From JAYZDP01 sp036337765 (lineage in GTDB: Bacteria > Acidobacteriota > Thermoanaerobaculia > Multivoradales > Multivoraceae), in contig JAYZDP010000104.1 of NCBI GenBank assembly GCA_036337765.1, positions 30,468 through 94,467 of the forward strand: 64,000 nt of DNA, written 5' to 3'. The notes under the pieces are model-generated. The model was not told the DNA's origin. It worked only from the letters and a program-made list of their open reading frames with translations, and ran no database searches. Made by a program: the position numbers and the translations under genes. Below are positions 17,749 to 26,612 of this stretch, piece by piece (the first letter of the stretch is position 1; each line of letters opens with the position of its first letter).

Positions 17749-18802
17749 CAGTCTCTTCGCCCTTGCGGCGGTGCTCTTGGCGGTTCCGAGCCGAGCGGAG
17801 GTGGTGAATCGCGTGGTTGCACGGGTCAACGACCGGATCGCGACGTTGTACGACTACGAGACGCGCTTCCAGGACGGCCTGGCGCGTATTCGTGAGCTGC
17901 CGGCGGACCCCGTGGAGCGGGGCGAGTTCTTGGCGCAGCACGCCCGCGACACGATGAAGGCCGTTTTCGAAGAACTGCTGGTGCTGTCGCGGGCCGATCA
18001 GCTGGGCGTGTTCGTCTCCGATACCGAGGTAGACGATGCCCTGATCGACATGCGCGAGCAGAACGATCTGCAGAACAACGACCAGTTCCGGGCCGCGCTG
18101 GCCGCGTCAGGAATCATCTACGAAGACCTCCTCGAGCAGTACCGGACCCAGCTCATGTTTCAGCGGGTGATGGGGCGCGAGGTCTACTCGCAGATCGACA
18201 TCTCCGAGGAGGATCTGCGGCGCTACTACCGCGAGAACGAAGACGAGTTCCGCGAGCCGGAGAGACGCCAGATCAGAGAGATCGTCGTGCTCGACGCCAC
18301 CGGTAGCGACAGCGCCGCGGCCGAACTGGCGTCGGTCGTGGTCGGCGCTCTGCGCGCAGGGCGCTCCTTCGAGGACGTTGCTGCCGACTACGACGACGAG
18401 ACCGTGTCATCGGTCATCGACGTGGGCTGGGTCACGCCTGGCGATCTCGACCCGAAGCTCGAGGAGGCGGTCTGGGCTCTTGAGGTGGGGGCCTACGGCG
18501 ACCCGGTGACTGCCCGCGGAGGGCTGCACGTCGCCCGGCTGATCGATCTCGAGGCGTCGGTGGTCAAGCCGTTCAAGGATGTCGAGGACGCCATCCACCA
18601 GCAGCAACGGATGGCCGCGACCGAAGACCGTATCGACGGCTACCTGGTCGATCTCGAGGAGAACTCTTACCTCTTTCTCGATCCTCCGGAGGCGGCTGCG
18701 GGGTTTCGCACCGCAACCGGCGAAACCCCTTTGAGTGCTGAGTTTCCGATCCTGGACGCGGACCCGGGCTCGGCCGGCGCTGGCGATCCCTCCGATCCGT
18801 AG
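17732..18802 (+). CDS. SurA-like periplasmic peptidyl-prolyl isomerase/chaperone
   Basis: The preferred start is ATG 17732 (MKRVCSSLFALAAVLLAVPSRA, a clean Sec signal peptide, 356 aa); ATG 17717 is five codons upstream. EVVNRVVARVNDRIATLYDYE is the typical SurA_N beginning. A helical chaperone region follows to ~160, then one parvulin domain (RRQIREIVVLD to GGLHVARLIDLEASVVKPF). It overlaps the preceding parvulin lipoprotein gene by 17 bases. The C terminus is low-complexity. It probably escorts outer-membrane proteins to the BAM complex. Confidence 0.82.
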   Translation: MKRVCSSLFALAAVLLAVPSRAEVVNRVVARVNDRIATLYDYETRFQDGLARIRELPADPVERGEFLAQHARDTMKAVFEELLVLSRADQLGVFVSDTEVDDALIDMREQNDLQNNDQFRAALAASGIIYEDLLEQYRTQLMFQRVMGREVYSQIDISEEDLRRYYRENEDEFREPERRQIREIVVLDATGSDSAAAELASVVVGALRAGRSFEDVAADYDDETVSSVIDVGWVTPGDLDPKLEEAVWALEVGAYGDPVTARGGLHVARLIDLEASVVKPFKDVEDAIHQQQRMAATEDRIDGYLVDLEENSYLFLDPPEAAAGFRTATGETPLSAEFPILDADPGSAGAGDPSDP

Positions 18803-18822
18803 CAGCGCATAAGGCTCGCTAC

Positions 18823-18900
18823 CGGCTGCGGAGGCCGTGGTAGTCAGGGTTGCCGGGGCGTCGAATCTGTGGCGCGCTCATACCGCGACCTCCGCAGCTG
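18823..18900. other. Long imperfect inverted repeat / RNA hairpin before the dcw cluster
   Basis: Arms 18825-18842 and 18881-18898 (perfect outer part GCTGCGGAGG / CCTCCGCAGC) pair over 18 positions with one mismatch and one G-T. The stem extends by two more pairs outward, around a 38-nt GC-rich loop. It lies in the 314-bp gap after the SurA-like gene. It could terminate the mfd operon or be a structured RNA; no T-tract follows. Apart from this, the MraZ-box repeats and the leader inverted repeat, I see nothing else in this gap. Confidence 0.5.
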
Positions 18901-19012
18901 TAGTTGTCCTTCCGGGGGGCGCTCGCCGCGCAGGCCCGGAGGGGACGCTTTCTCGACTCATGCGGCCGTGCCGCGGCGCGCGGTGCGGCGACGGAATCGT
19001 GTCTTCGAGAAG

Positions 19013-19047
19013 TGGAGTAGGGTGGAAGAGTATGGACAAAAATGGAG
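19013..19047 (+). promoter_or_regulatory. MraZ-box-like operator, four phased TGGAN repeats
   Basis: TGGA occurs at 19013, 19023, 19033 and 19043, giving TGGAG, TGGAA, TGGAC and TGGAG, each separated by exactly five bases (10-bp period, same helix face). Known MraZ sites upstream of mraZ are direct TGGG-type pentamers with five-base spacers. The array ends about 70 bases before the mraZ start. Autoregulation of the dcw cluster by MraZ is the natural reading. Confidence 0.75.
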
Positions 19048-19057
19048 TAAGATGTTA

Positions 19058-19083
19058 GCTTGTAGACCTTAGGCCCTACAAGC
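19058..19083. repeat. 8-bp perfect inverted repeat in the mraZ leader
   Basis: GCTTGTAG (19058-19065) and CTACAAGC (19076-19083) flank a 10-nt spacer. It sits between the MraZ-box array and the mraZ start and could form a leader hairpin or be a second operator. Confidence 0.45.
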
Positions 19084-19116
19084 AGGGAGTGAATTCCGTC
19101 TCGGGAGAATGGGGGT

Positions 19117-19557
19117 TTGGGCGAGTTTCGTGGCAGCGCTCCGGCAAAGATCGATGATAGGGGCCGCTTCAAGGTCCCGACCGGTTTTTTCCGTGCGTTC
19201 GAGGCCGGTTACGGGCCAGAGGTGTTCGTCACCTCGTTTCGGGGGGACTGTACCCACATATACCCCCTCGAGGTCTGGGACGACATCGAGAAGCAGCTCG
19301 CCAGGCTGCCTCGTACGGCGAGCGGAAAGCGGCGCTTTCTCGAGCGGGTCTCCTACTTCGGGCAAGAGGGTCGGCTCGACAGCCAGGGGCGCATCGTCAT
19401 TCCGCCGATTCTCCGAGACAACGCAGGGATGGCGGGAGAAGTAGTGGTTCTGGGGCTTCAGGACCACCTCGAGATCTGGAATCGGGAGCGGTTCGAGATG
19501 CGGATGAAGGACGAGCCGCTCACGGACGACGATCTTGACGGATTGACGCTGCTCTAG
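19117..19557 (+). CDS. mraZ: Transcriptional regulator MraZ
   Basis: This 146-aa protein has two SpoVT/AbrB-like swapped-hairpin domains, each with the family D-x-x-x-R motif (DDRGRFKVP near residue 13, DSQGRIVIP near 88). MraZ forms ring-shaped oligomers that bind repeats in the dcw promoter. The start is TTG 19117, chosen because the conserved first strand begins at GEFRGSAPAKID; GGGAG at 19103 and GGGGG at 19111 are possible ribosome sites. It is the first gene of the dcw cluster, 6 bases before rsmH. Confidence 0.93.
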   Translation: MGEFRGSAPAKIDDRGRFKVPTGFFRAFEAGYGPEVFVTSFRGDCTHIYPLEVWDDIEKQLARLPRTASGKRRFLERVSYFGQEGRLDSQGRIVIPPILRDNAGMAGEVVVLGLQDHLEIWNRERFEMRMKDEPLTDDDLDGLTLL

Positions 19558-19563
19558 GGGGTC

Positions 19564-20517
19564 TTGGACAGCGCCGAAAGCGGATGGAGGGGTTCGATTC
19601 GGTTTGAGCATCAGCCGGTACTTTTGCAGGAGGTCGCGGGCTTCTGCCGGCCGAACGCCGGTGTGCTCGTCGACTGTACGGTCGGCCTCGGAGGGCATGC
19701 CGAGCACCTCCTTGCGACCTATCCAGAGCTGCGGCTGGTCGGTATCGACCGCGACCCGGAAGCCTTGGACATCGCGGGACGGAGGCTTGAGCGCTTCGGC
19801 GACCGAGTGCAGCTGGCGGAGGGCCGGTTCTCGGAGCTCGAAGCCGTTCTGGACCGACTGCGAGTTGAGCGCCTCGGTGGGCTGGTTGCCGATCTCGGGG
19901 TCTCGTCTCTACACCTCGACAAGGCGGAGAGGGGCTTCTCGTTTCGCAGAGACGGGCCGCTGGACATGCGGATGGGTCGCGGCGAGCTGACCGCGGCGGA
20001 AATCGTCGATTCCTATTCGGAGGAGGACCTGGTGCGAATCTTCAGACAGTACGGCGAGGAAAGGCAGGCCCGTCGCGTCGCGCGTGCACTCATCCGGGAG
20101 CGGACCCAGGTCGCCGTGGAGACCACTCAGCAGCTGCGCGAGATCGTCTCCGAGGCCAAGACCGGGGGTGCACGGGGCCGCAAGATCGATCCCTCCACCC
20201 ACGTCTTTCAGGCGCTGCGCATGGAAGTCAACGAGGAGCTAGGGGAGCTGGAGGAGGTCCTCGACCAGGGTCTACGCCGGCTCGAGACCGGCGGCTCGCT
20301 GGTCGTCATCTCGTACCACAGCCTCGAGGATCGGATCGTCAAGCACACTCTGCGTGGTGCCGAGCGCGGTGATGTCGATCCGGTCACCGGCCGGTCGCGC
20401 AGCGAGACGCAGGTGCTCGAGGTGCTGACCAAGAAGCCCATCCGACCGTCGAGCGAGGAGGTGTCGCGCAACCCGCGCGCCCGCTCCGCTCGGCTACGCG
20501 CCGCCCGGAGAATCTAG
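19564..20517 (+). CDS. rsmH: 16S rRNA m4C1402 methyltransferase RsmH
   Basis: The 317-aa protein starts at TTG 19564. It methylates N4 of C1402 in 16S rRNA with S-adenosylmethionine. The N terminus FEHQPVLLQEVAGF, the SAM-binding DCTVGLGGHAEHLL, DLGVSSLHLDKAERGFSF, DGPLDMRM and GGSLVVISYHSLEDRIVK are all family signatures. Length and order (mraZ-rsmH-ftsL) are standard for dcw clusters. Confidence 0.96.
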   Translation: MDSAESGWRGSIRFEHQPVLLQEVAGFCRPNAGVLVDCTVGLGGHAEHLLATYPELRLVGIDRDPEALDIAGRRLERFGDRVQLAEGRFSELEAVLDRLRVERLGGLVADLGVSSLHLDKAERGFSFRRDGPLDMRMGRGELTAAEIVDSYSEEDLVRIFRQYGEERQARRVARALIRERTQVAVETTQQLREIVSEAKTGGARGRKIDPSTHVFQALRMEVNEELGELEEVLDQGLRRLETGGSLVVISYHSLEDRIVKHTLRGAERGDVDPVTGRSRSETQVLEVLTKKPIRPSSEEVSRNPRARSARLRAARRI

Positions 20518-20859
20518 TTGGCCAACCCGTACGTCCGCCACCGTCCGGTCGAGAACCTGGTCCTGGTGCGCGAGCGCGACCGGCGGAAGATGCGGGAGCT
20601 CGCTTGGATGGCGGTGGCGGTACTGCCGCTCGCTGTGGTTCTGCTCGGCTACACCTGGGTGCGCCAGGAGATCGTCCAGACTGGCTACGAGGTGCGAAAC
20701 CTCGAACGTCGGCTCGAGGAGAGGACGCGCGAAGAGCGCCTCAAGCGGCTCGAGCTGTCGCGGCTGAGCGCGCCCGAGAGGGTGGCCGAGGTGGCGACCG
20801 GCGAGCTCGGCATGCACTTTCCTCCTATCGAGCAGCTGGTCTACGTGGTGCCGCAATGA
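20518..20859 (+). CDS. ftsL: Cell division protein FtsL
   Basis: The 113-aa bitopic protein has TTG 20518 immediately after the rsmH stop. A basic cytoplasmic N terminus (~1-28), a transmembrane helix (~29-46, AWMAVAVLPLAVVLLGYTW) and a coiled coil (~50-85) are visible. Sequence is weakly conserved in this family, so the call rests on topology, size and its position between rsmH and ftsI. It should complex with FtsB (also in this window) and FtsQ. Its stop overlaps the ftsI start (ATGA). Confidence 0.85.
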   Translation: MANPYVRHRPVENLVLVRERDRRKMRELAWMAVAVLPLAVVLLGYTWVRQEIVQTGYEVRNLERRLEERTREERLKRLELSRLSAPERVAEVATGELGMHFPPIEQLVYVVPQ

Positions 20860-22643
20860 AGCTGCGGCTGGTTGTCTTTGCGCTCGTGATCGTCGGCTGG
20901 ACCGGCGGGCTAGGAGCACGCCTGTACGAGCTGCAGGTAGATCGTCATCTCGAGTTCAGCGTCAAAGCGGCCAATCAGCAACGGCTGGTAGTCGAGATCG
21001 GAGCGCTGCGTGGCACGATCTACGACGCCAGAGGTCGCGAACTGGCCGTCTCGGTCGAGGTCGAGTCGGTCTGGGCGGACCCGAAGGAAGTCGACGATCT
21101 CGAAGCGACTGCCGAGATTCTGGCCGAGATCCTCGGTCTCGACACCGGGAAGCTGGCCGAGCGACTCGACTCGGACAGCGGGTTCGAATGGGTAGCCCGC
21201 AAAGTCGATCCTGAGGCGTCCGCGGCGGTTCGTGCGCTCGATCTCGACGGGATCCACTTCCAGTACGAGAGCCGCCGTTTCTACCCGATGGGGAGCTCGG
21301 CGGCGCACGTGCTCGGCTTCGTCGGCATGGACGGCGGCGGGCTGGCCGGGATCGAGGCTCGCTATCAGAAGGTCGTCGCCGGCAGCTCGGCGAACCGCAT
21401 GCTGCTGCGCGACGCCAATCAGCGGGGGCTCGCGGTACCGGAGTATCCGATCGCCGAGCCGACGCCGGGCAGCGACCTCTACCTGACGATTGACTCGAGT
21501 CTGCAGTACCTGGCCGAGACCGAGCTGCGCCGGGCAGTCGAAGAGACCCGGGCAGATGGCGGTGTCGTGGTGCTTCTGGACCCGGCTGACTCGGCGGTTC
21601 TGGCGATGGCGTCGATGCCGACCTTCGATCCGAACCACTTCGCCCGCTTCACGAGCGAGTCGTGGCACAACCGCGCCGTGGAAGAGGTCTTCGAGCCGGG
21701 CTCGACTTTCAAGATGATCACCGCCGCCGCCGCCTTCGAGAGCCTCATGATCTCGCCCGACGACCTGTTCTACTGCGAGGAGGGCGCGATCTTTGTCGGC
21801 AGAACTCGCATTCGCGACCACAAGGCCTTTGGCGAGCTCACCTTTCGCGAGGTAATCGAGAAGTCGTCGAACGTCGGCGTGATCAAGGCCGCCCTGCAGC
21901 TCGGTCAAGAGCGTCTCTACTCGACCATCGGCAACTTCGGCTTCGGGCGCAGGACCGGCATCGATCTTCCCGGCGAGACCGGTGGCATCGTCAACCCGCT
22001 CTCGGCGTGGCGCGAGAACTCGAAGGCGTACGTCTCGTTCGGCCACGAGATCTCCGTCACGCCGATCCAGATGGTCAACGCCTTCGCCGCCCTGGCCAAC
22101 GGCGGCACGCTGAACCAGCCCTTCGTGGCCCGCGCAATCGGCCGCGGCGAAGAAATCGAGCCGTTGCCGCGGAATCACTCCCCGACCCGTGCTGTCGATG
22201 CCCATTCCGCGCTCACGCTGGAGCGAGTCCTGGAAGGGGTGGTCGAGAACGGGACGGGGCGTAAGGCACAGGTCCCCGGCTACCGGGTTGCCGGTAAGAC
22301 GGGCACCGCCGAAAAGGTGATTCCGGGTGTGGGGTACTCGCCGACGGGCCGAATGGCGAGCTTCATCGGCTTTGTGCCGGCGCGTGAGCCGCGGCTGGTG
22401 GGCCTGGTGATGCTCGATCAGCCGCGCACCCAGACCCACGGTGGCCAGGTCGCGGCACCGGTCTTTCAGGCGATCATGACCAAGGCCCTGCAGTACATGG
22501 GCGTTGCTCCCGACCCCGAGGTCTGGCCGCCGCGCGATGAGCCGGAGCCGGTGCCCGAGCTCGAGCCGGTGATCGCCGCGCCGCTTCTCGCGTCTGGCAC
22601 CCTGGAGCCAGGCGAGCTGGTTCCTAGTGGGGCCGACACTTGA
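20856..22643 (+). CDS. ftsI: Septal peptidoglycan transpeptidase FtsI (PBP3)
   Basis: This 595-aa class B penicillin-binding protein starts at ATG 20856 (ATGA overlap with ftsL). The N-terminal membrane anchor (LRLVVFALVIVGWTGGLG) precedes the dimerisation domain with RGTIYDARGRELAVS. The transpeptidase has the catalytic SxxK in EPGSTFKMITA, the SxN in EKSSNVGVIK and KTG in GKTGTAEK. No PASTA domain is present; the tail is Pro/Glu-rich. It crosslinks septal peptidoglycan with FtsW as its glycosyltransferase partner. Confidence 0.95.
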   Translation: MKLRLVVFALVIVGWTGGLGARLYELQVDRHLEFSVKAANQQRLVVEIGALRGTIYDARGRELAVSVEVESVWADPKEVDDLEATAEILAEILGLDTGKLAERLDSDSGFEWVARKVDPEASAAVRALDLDGIHFQYESRRFYPMGSSAAHVLGFVGMDGGGLAGIEARYQKVVAGSSANRMLLRDANQRGLAVPEYPIAEPTPGSDLYLTIDSSLQYLAETELRRAVEETRADGGVVVLLDPADSAVLAMASMPTFDPNHFARFTSESWHNRAVEEVFEPGSTFKMITAAAAFESLMISPDDLFYCEEGAIFVGRTRIRDHKAFGELTFREVIEKSSNVGVIKAALQLGQERLYSTIGNFGFGRRTGIDLPGETGGIVNPLSAWRENSKAYVSFGHEISVTPIQMVNAFAALANGGTLNQPFVARAIGRGEEIEPLPRNHSPTRAVDAHSALTLERVLEGVVENGTGRKAQVPGYRVAGKTGTAEKVIPGVGYSPTGRMASFIGFVPAREPRLVGLVMLDQPRTQTHGGQVAAPVFQAIMTKALQYMGVAPDPEVWPPRDEPEPVPELEPVIAAPLLASGTLEPGELVPSGADT

Positions 22644-24148
22644 CCAGCGGCGAGATGGTGCAACTGTCGCGTCTCGTCGAGGGTCTGCCGGTCGCCTGGG
22701 CTGGCGATCCGCAGGTGGGTGAGTCCCTGGACATCTCAGGAATCTCCTACGATTCGCGCCGCGTCGAGTCCGGCGACCTGTTCGTAGCCTGGACCGGAGA
22801 GGAGTTCGACGGCATGCGCTTCGCCGCCGACGCGGCGGGGCGGGGTGCCGTCGCGGTACTGGGCGAGTCGTGTGAGGACGCGCGAGTGCCGTGCCTGCGG
22901 GCCAAAGAGCCGCGCCGCCTCTTGGGACCGCTAGCATCTCGACTGTACGGCCACCCCGACCGCGAACTGCTGTTCGTCGGCGTCACCGGGACGAACGGCA
23001 AGACGACCGTGGTGTCACTGATCGCGGCGCTGCTGGAGGCGGCAGGTCGGCCCGCGGCCAGTTTCGGCACGCTCGGCTACAGCTTCGGCGAGCTGGACTT
23101 CGCCGGATATGCCGCGTTCCCCGAGCGCCGCACGACTCCGGAGGCGTCTGATCTTTTCCGCATGCTGCGGGGCGCGCAAGACGCCGGCGCGCGCGCCGCG
23201 GTCATGGAGGTGTCGTCGCACGCTCTGTCTCAGGGCCGAGTCGGGTGTGCGACATACGACCTCGCGGTGTTTCTGAACCTGACCCGCGACCACCTCGACT
23301 TCCACGGCGATCTTGAGCACTACTTCGAGGCCAAGGCAGCCCTCTTTCAGCAGCTCAAGCAGGACGGCCGTGGGGTCATCAACGTCGACGACGAGTGGGG
23401 CCGTCGCCTCGCGCAGCTCCAGCCGCGGGCACTCACCTTCGGGGACTCCGGCGACGTGCGCTACTCGCGTCTCGAACTCTCGGCCCAGGGCATCTCGGGC
23501 ACGCTCGAGAGCCCGGCGGGACCGATCGAGTTGGCTTCGCCACTGCTCGGCGAATACAACGCCAGAAACCTTCTCGCCGCGGCCGCCGCCGGCGTCGCGG
23601 CGGGCCTCGATGCGGCACAGATCGGCTCGGGGCTGGCGACGCTCGACCCGCTCCCGGGGCGCATGCAGGCGGTCGATTGCGGCCAGCCGTTCCCGGTCTT
23701 CGTCGACTTCGCCCACACGGATGGTGCGCTGCGCGCTGCCCTCGCCTCGATGCGCAGCTTGGGCGTGCAGCGGGTGGCCGTGGTGGTGGGATGCGGCGGC
23801 GAGCGTGATGCGGGCAAGCGGCAACTGATGGGCGCGGTGGCAGCCGAGCTCGCGGACTACGCGATCCTGACCTCCGACAACCCGCGGCGGGAGGATCCCG
23901 AGACAATTCTCGAGCAGATGGAGGAGGGCGCCCGGGACGTTCCCGGGGCCCGCTACGAAGTGATCGTCGACCGTCGCGACGCCATCCGTCGCGCCATCGC
24001 GATCGCGCGGCCCGGCTGGAGCGTTCTGATCGCAGGCAAGGGTCACGAGCGTTGGCAGGACCTCGGCGACCGTCGCGTTGAGTTCGTAGACGCGGACGAG
24101 GTCGAGAAGGCTCTAGAGGCAGGTTTTGGTTCGGTACCGATTGAGTGA
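22640..24148 (+). CDS. murE: UDP-MurNAc-tripeptide synthetase MurE (meso-DAP type)
   Basis: The 502-aa Mur ligase starts at TTG 22640 (TTGA overlap with ftsI). The ATP loop GVTGTNGKTT, the region EVSSHALSQGR, LTRDHLDFHG and the C-terminal SDNPRREDP near residue 412 are present. DNPR is the motif associated with meso-diaminopimelate specificity, so the organism should have DAP-type peptidoglycan. It overlaps murF by 23 bases. Confidence 0.95.
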   Translation: MTSGEMVQLSRLVEGLPVAWAGDPQVGESLDISGISYDSRRVESGDLFVAWTGEEFDGMRFAADAAGRGAVAVLGESCEDARVPCLRAKEPRRLLGPLASRLYGHPDRELLFVGVTGTNGKTTVVSLIAALLEAAGRPAASFGTLGYSFGELDFAGYAAFPERRTTPEASDLFRMLRGAQDAGARAAVMEVSSHALSQGRVGCATYDLAVFLNLTRDHLDFHGDLEHYFEAKAALFQQLKQDGRGVINVDDEWGRRLAQLQPRALTFGDSGDVRYSRLELSAQGISGTLESPAGPIELASPLLGEYNARNLLAAAAAGVAAGLDAAQIGSGLATLDPLPGRMQAVDCGQPFPVFVDFAHTDGALRAALASMRSLGVQRVAVVVGCGGERDAGKRQLMGAVAAELADYAILTSDNPRREDPETILEQMEEGARDVPGARYEVIVDRRDAIRRAIAIARPGWSVLIAGKGHERWQDLGDRRVEFVDADEVEKALEAGFGSVPIE

Positions 24149-25535
24149 AGCGGCGGAGGCCATGCAGGGCGAGCTGGACAGAGTAGATCCCGACGCCTGC
24201 TTCGAGGGTGCGGCTCTCGATTCGCGCCGCATTGCGGGCGGTGAGCTGTTCTTCGCCCTCGAGGGTGAGCAGACCGACGGTCACCGCTTCGTGGCCGATG
24301 CTATCGAATGCGGCGCCGCGGCGGCCGTGGTCGAACGTGGAGTGGATCTCGGCGGGGCGCGGCTGCCTGTGGTGCGCGTCGACGACTGCTTCGAGGCGCT
24401 GCACGAGCTGACACGCCACGTACGGGATCGCGTGCCGGAACGGTTGATCGGCGTGACCGGCTCCGCAGGCAAGACGACCACGAAAGACCTGCTGGCCGCG
24501 ATGCTTGCCGAGCGTTTCCGGACCGCCTCGACTCCCGGCAACCTCAACAACCTCTATGGCTTCCCACTGGCGCTGTTGGGAGTGCCCGACGACGCGGAGT
24601 GGATGGTGGCGGAAATGGGGATGTCCGAGCCCGGCGAGCTCGGTCGCGTCAGCCGCCTCGGCCGTCCGAACATCGTGCTCTTGTCGAACATTCGTCCCGC
24701 TCATCTCGGTTCCTTTGACTCGGTCACGGGGGTGGCCGAGGCCAAGGCAGAGATCTTCGAGGGCCTGACCGAGGGTGGGCTGGTGGTAGCGAACGCCGAT
24801 GACCCCGAGGTCGTTCGAGTGGCTGAGCGCGAGCGGCAGCGGTCCGGCTGCGAGATCGCGTGGTTCTCTCTCGCGGGCGTGGTGGCCGAGTTTGAGAGCC
24901 CAACGCTGCGAGTATCGGGGCTCGAGTGCCCGGTAGATGGGCGGCCGGGCAGTCGGTTCACGCTGGCCGCCGGCGACGCACGCATCGAGGTCTCGCTCCT
25001 GCTGCCGGGGCGTCACAACGTCGAAAACTTCCTCGCAGCGGCGACTACGGCACATCGTGTCGGCGTAACGCTCGAGGAGATCGCGCGCGCAGTGGAATCG
25101 GCCGGCCCCGCACCGATGCGCGGCGTCGTTCACTACGTGGGCGGCGACGCACGGGTCTTCGACGACTCGTACAACTCCAACCCTGACGCGTTGACCAAGA
25201 CCCTGCAGGCCGCGAGCGAACTACCGGCGCGGCGGCACTGGGCGGTCATCGGCGAGATGCTCGAGCTGGGTCGTCGCGCCCCCGAGTTCCACCGCCTTGC
25301 GGGCGCAGAGGCGGTGCGCCTCGGGTTCGATCCGATCGTCGGCGTGGGCGAGCTTGCACGCGGCCTGGTGGCGGCGGCCAAGGAGGCCGGCGCGGACGCC
25401 CGCTGGATCGCGACCGCCGACGAGGCGGCTGCCGTGGCGGCGACGGAGCTGGCCGGCGGGGATCTGGTGCTCGTAAAGGGCTCGCGAGGTGTCGGTCTGG
25501 AAGTGGTGGTCGAGCGACTGGTGAGGCCCTCCTGA
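24126..25535 (+). CDS. murF: UDP-MurNAc-tripeptide--D-Ala-D-Ala ligase MurF
   Basis: The 469-aa protein starts at TTG 24126 inside murE; the N terminus VRYRLSEAAEAMQG matches the family start, which supports this codon. It adds D-Ala-D-Ala to the UDP-MurNAc-tripeptide. ATP loop GVTGSAGKTTTKDLLAAML, then TPGNLNNLYGFPLALL, AEMGMSEPGEL and the substrate region DDSYNSNPDAL are visible. murF ends 3 bases before mraY. A D-Ala-D-Ala ligase (ddl) gene is not in the window. Confidence 0.95.
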   Translation: MVRYRLSEAAEAMQGELDRVDPDACFEGAALDSRRIAGGELFFALEGEQTDGHRFVADAIECGAAAAVVERGVDLGGARLPVVRVDDCFEALHELTRHVRDRVPERLIGVTGSAGKTTTKDLLAAMLAERFRTASTPGNLNNLYGFPLALLGVPDDAEWMVAEMGMSEPGELGRVSRLGRPNIVLLSNIRPAHLGSFDSVTGVAEAKAEIFEGLTEGGLVVANADDPEVVRVAERERQRSGCEIAWFSLAGVVAEFESPTLRVSGLECPVDGRPGSRFTLAAGDARIEVSLLLPGRHNVENFLAAATTAHRVGVTLEEIARAVESAGPAPMRGVVHYVGGDARVFDDSYNSNPDALTKTLQAASELPARRHWAVIGEMLELGRRAPEFHRLAGAEAVRLGFDPIVGVGELARGLVAAAKEAGADARWIATADEAAAVAATELAGGDLVLVKGSRGVGLEVVVERLVRPS

Positions 25536-25538
25536 GCC

Positions 25539-26612
25539 ATGCTCTACCACCTCCTGTTTCCGCTTCGCGACTCGATCGCGGCTCTGAACGTCGTTCGCTA
25601 CATCACCTTTCGTGCGGCAGGTGCTGCGCTGATGGCGCTTGTCATCGCGCTGATCCTGGGTCCCTGGGCCATTCGCACGTTGCGGCGGCTGTCGGTGGGC
25701 CAGACGATTCGAGAGGAGGGACCTCAGAGCCATCGCGAGAAGGAGGGCACGCCGACCATGGGCGGGCTTCTGATCCTCTTCTCGCTCACCGTGACGACGC
25801 TTCTGTGGGCGCGTCTGGACAACCCCTACGTATGGTTGACGGTGGGCACAGCGCTTGCCTTCGGCGCGATCGGTTTCGCCGACGACTACCTGAAGGTGGT
25901 GAGGCGGCACAACCGCGGTTTGAGCGCGATGGTAAAGCTCGCGGCACAGGTCGTGGTCGGCGCCGTCTTCGGGTGGGTGCTGTTGAGCGTCGCCTTCGAG
26001 CCGACGCTGACCTTCCCGTTCTTCAAGGACCTGGTGATCGACCTCGGCGTGCTCTACGTGCCGTTCGTGATCCTGATTCTTGCCGGCTTCTCCAACGCGG
26101 TGAACCTGACCGACGGCCTCGATGGGCTCGCGATCGGCGCGACCCTGATCGCCGCCGCGGCCTACGCGATCTTCACCTATATCGCCGGGCACAGGATCGT
26201 CTCGGAGTACCTGCAGGTCAGCTATCAGCCGGGAGTCGGGGAGCTGGCAATCTTTTGCAGCGCACTGGTGGGGGCGAGCCTCGGCTTTCTGTGGTTCAAC
26301 AGCCACCCGGCGGAGGTCTTTATGGGCGACGTCGGGGCGCTGGCCATCGGCGGCGCGATCGCCGCGGTCGCCATCCTGTCGAAGCAGGAGCTACTGCTGT
26401 TCTTCGTCATGGGGCTCTTCCTGATGGAGCTCGGGTCGGTCGTCATCCAGGTGGCGTCGTTCAAGCTCACTGGCAAGCGTGTCTTCCGCATGGCTCCGAT
26501 TCACCATCACTTCGAGCTGGCGGGCTGGAAAGAATCGCAGATCGTGGTGCGGTTCTGGATACTGGCAATCCTCTTCGCCTTGCTCAGCCTCTCGACATTG
26601 AAGTTGCGATGA
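25539..26612 (+). CDS. mraY: Phospho-MurNAc-pentapeptide translocase MraY
   Basis: The 357-aa polytopic membrane enzyme transfers phospho-MurNAc-pentapeptide to undecaprenyl phosphate, making lipid I. Motifs: KEGTPTMGGLLIL, the catalytic FADDYLKV, NLTDGLDGLAIG, FMGDVGALAIGG and the MAPIHHHFELAGW histidine loop. About ten transmembrane helices. The stop overlaps the murD start (ATGA). Confidence 0.97.
   Translation: MLYHLLFPLRDSIAALNVVRYITFRAAGAALMALVIALILGPWAIRTLRRLSVGQTIREEGPQSHREKEGTPTMGGLLILFSLTVTTLLWARLDNPYVWLTVGTALAFGAIGFADDYLKVVRRHNRGLSAMVKLAAQVVVGAVFGWVLLSVAFEPTLTFPFFKDLVIDLGVLYVPFVILILAGFSNAVNLTDGLDGLAIGATLIAAAAYAIFTYIAGHRIVSEYLQVSYQPGVGELAIFCSALVGASLGFLWFNSHPAEVFMGDVGALAIGGAIAAVAILSKQELLLFFVMGLFLMELGSVVIQVASFKLTGKRVFRMAPIHHHFELAGWKESQIVVRFWILAILFALLSLSTLKLR

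Noticed and set aside
19023..19053. A sigma-70 promoter inside the MraZ-box array (TAAGAT at 19048 as -10)
   Set aside because: No acceptable -35 at 16-18 bases upstream; the start of dcw transcription cannot be placed by eye.
20910..22937. 675-codon minus-strand open frame opposite ftsI and murE
   Set aside because: Antisense shadow in high-GC sequence; the plus strand has the SxxK, SxN and KTG motifs.
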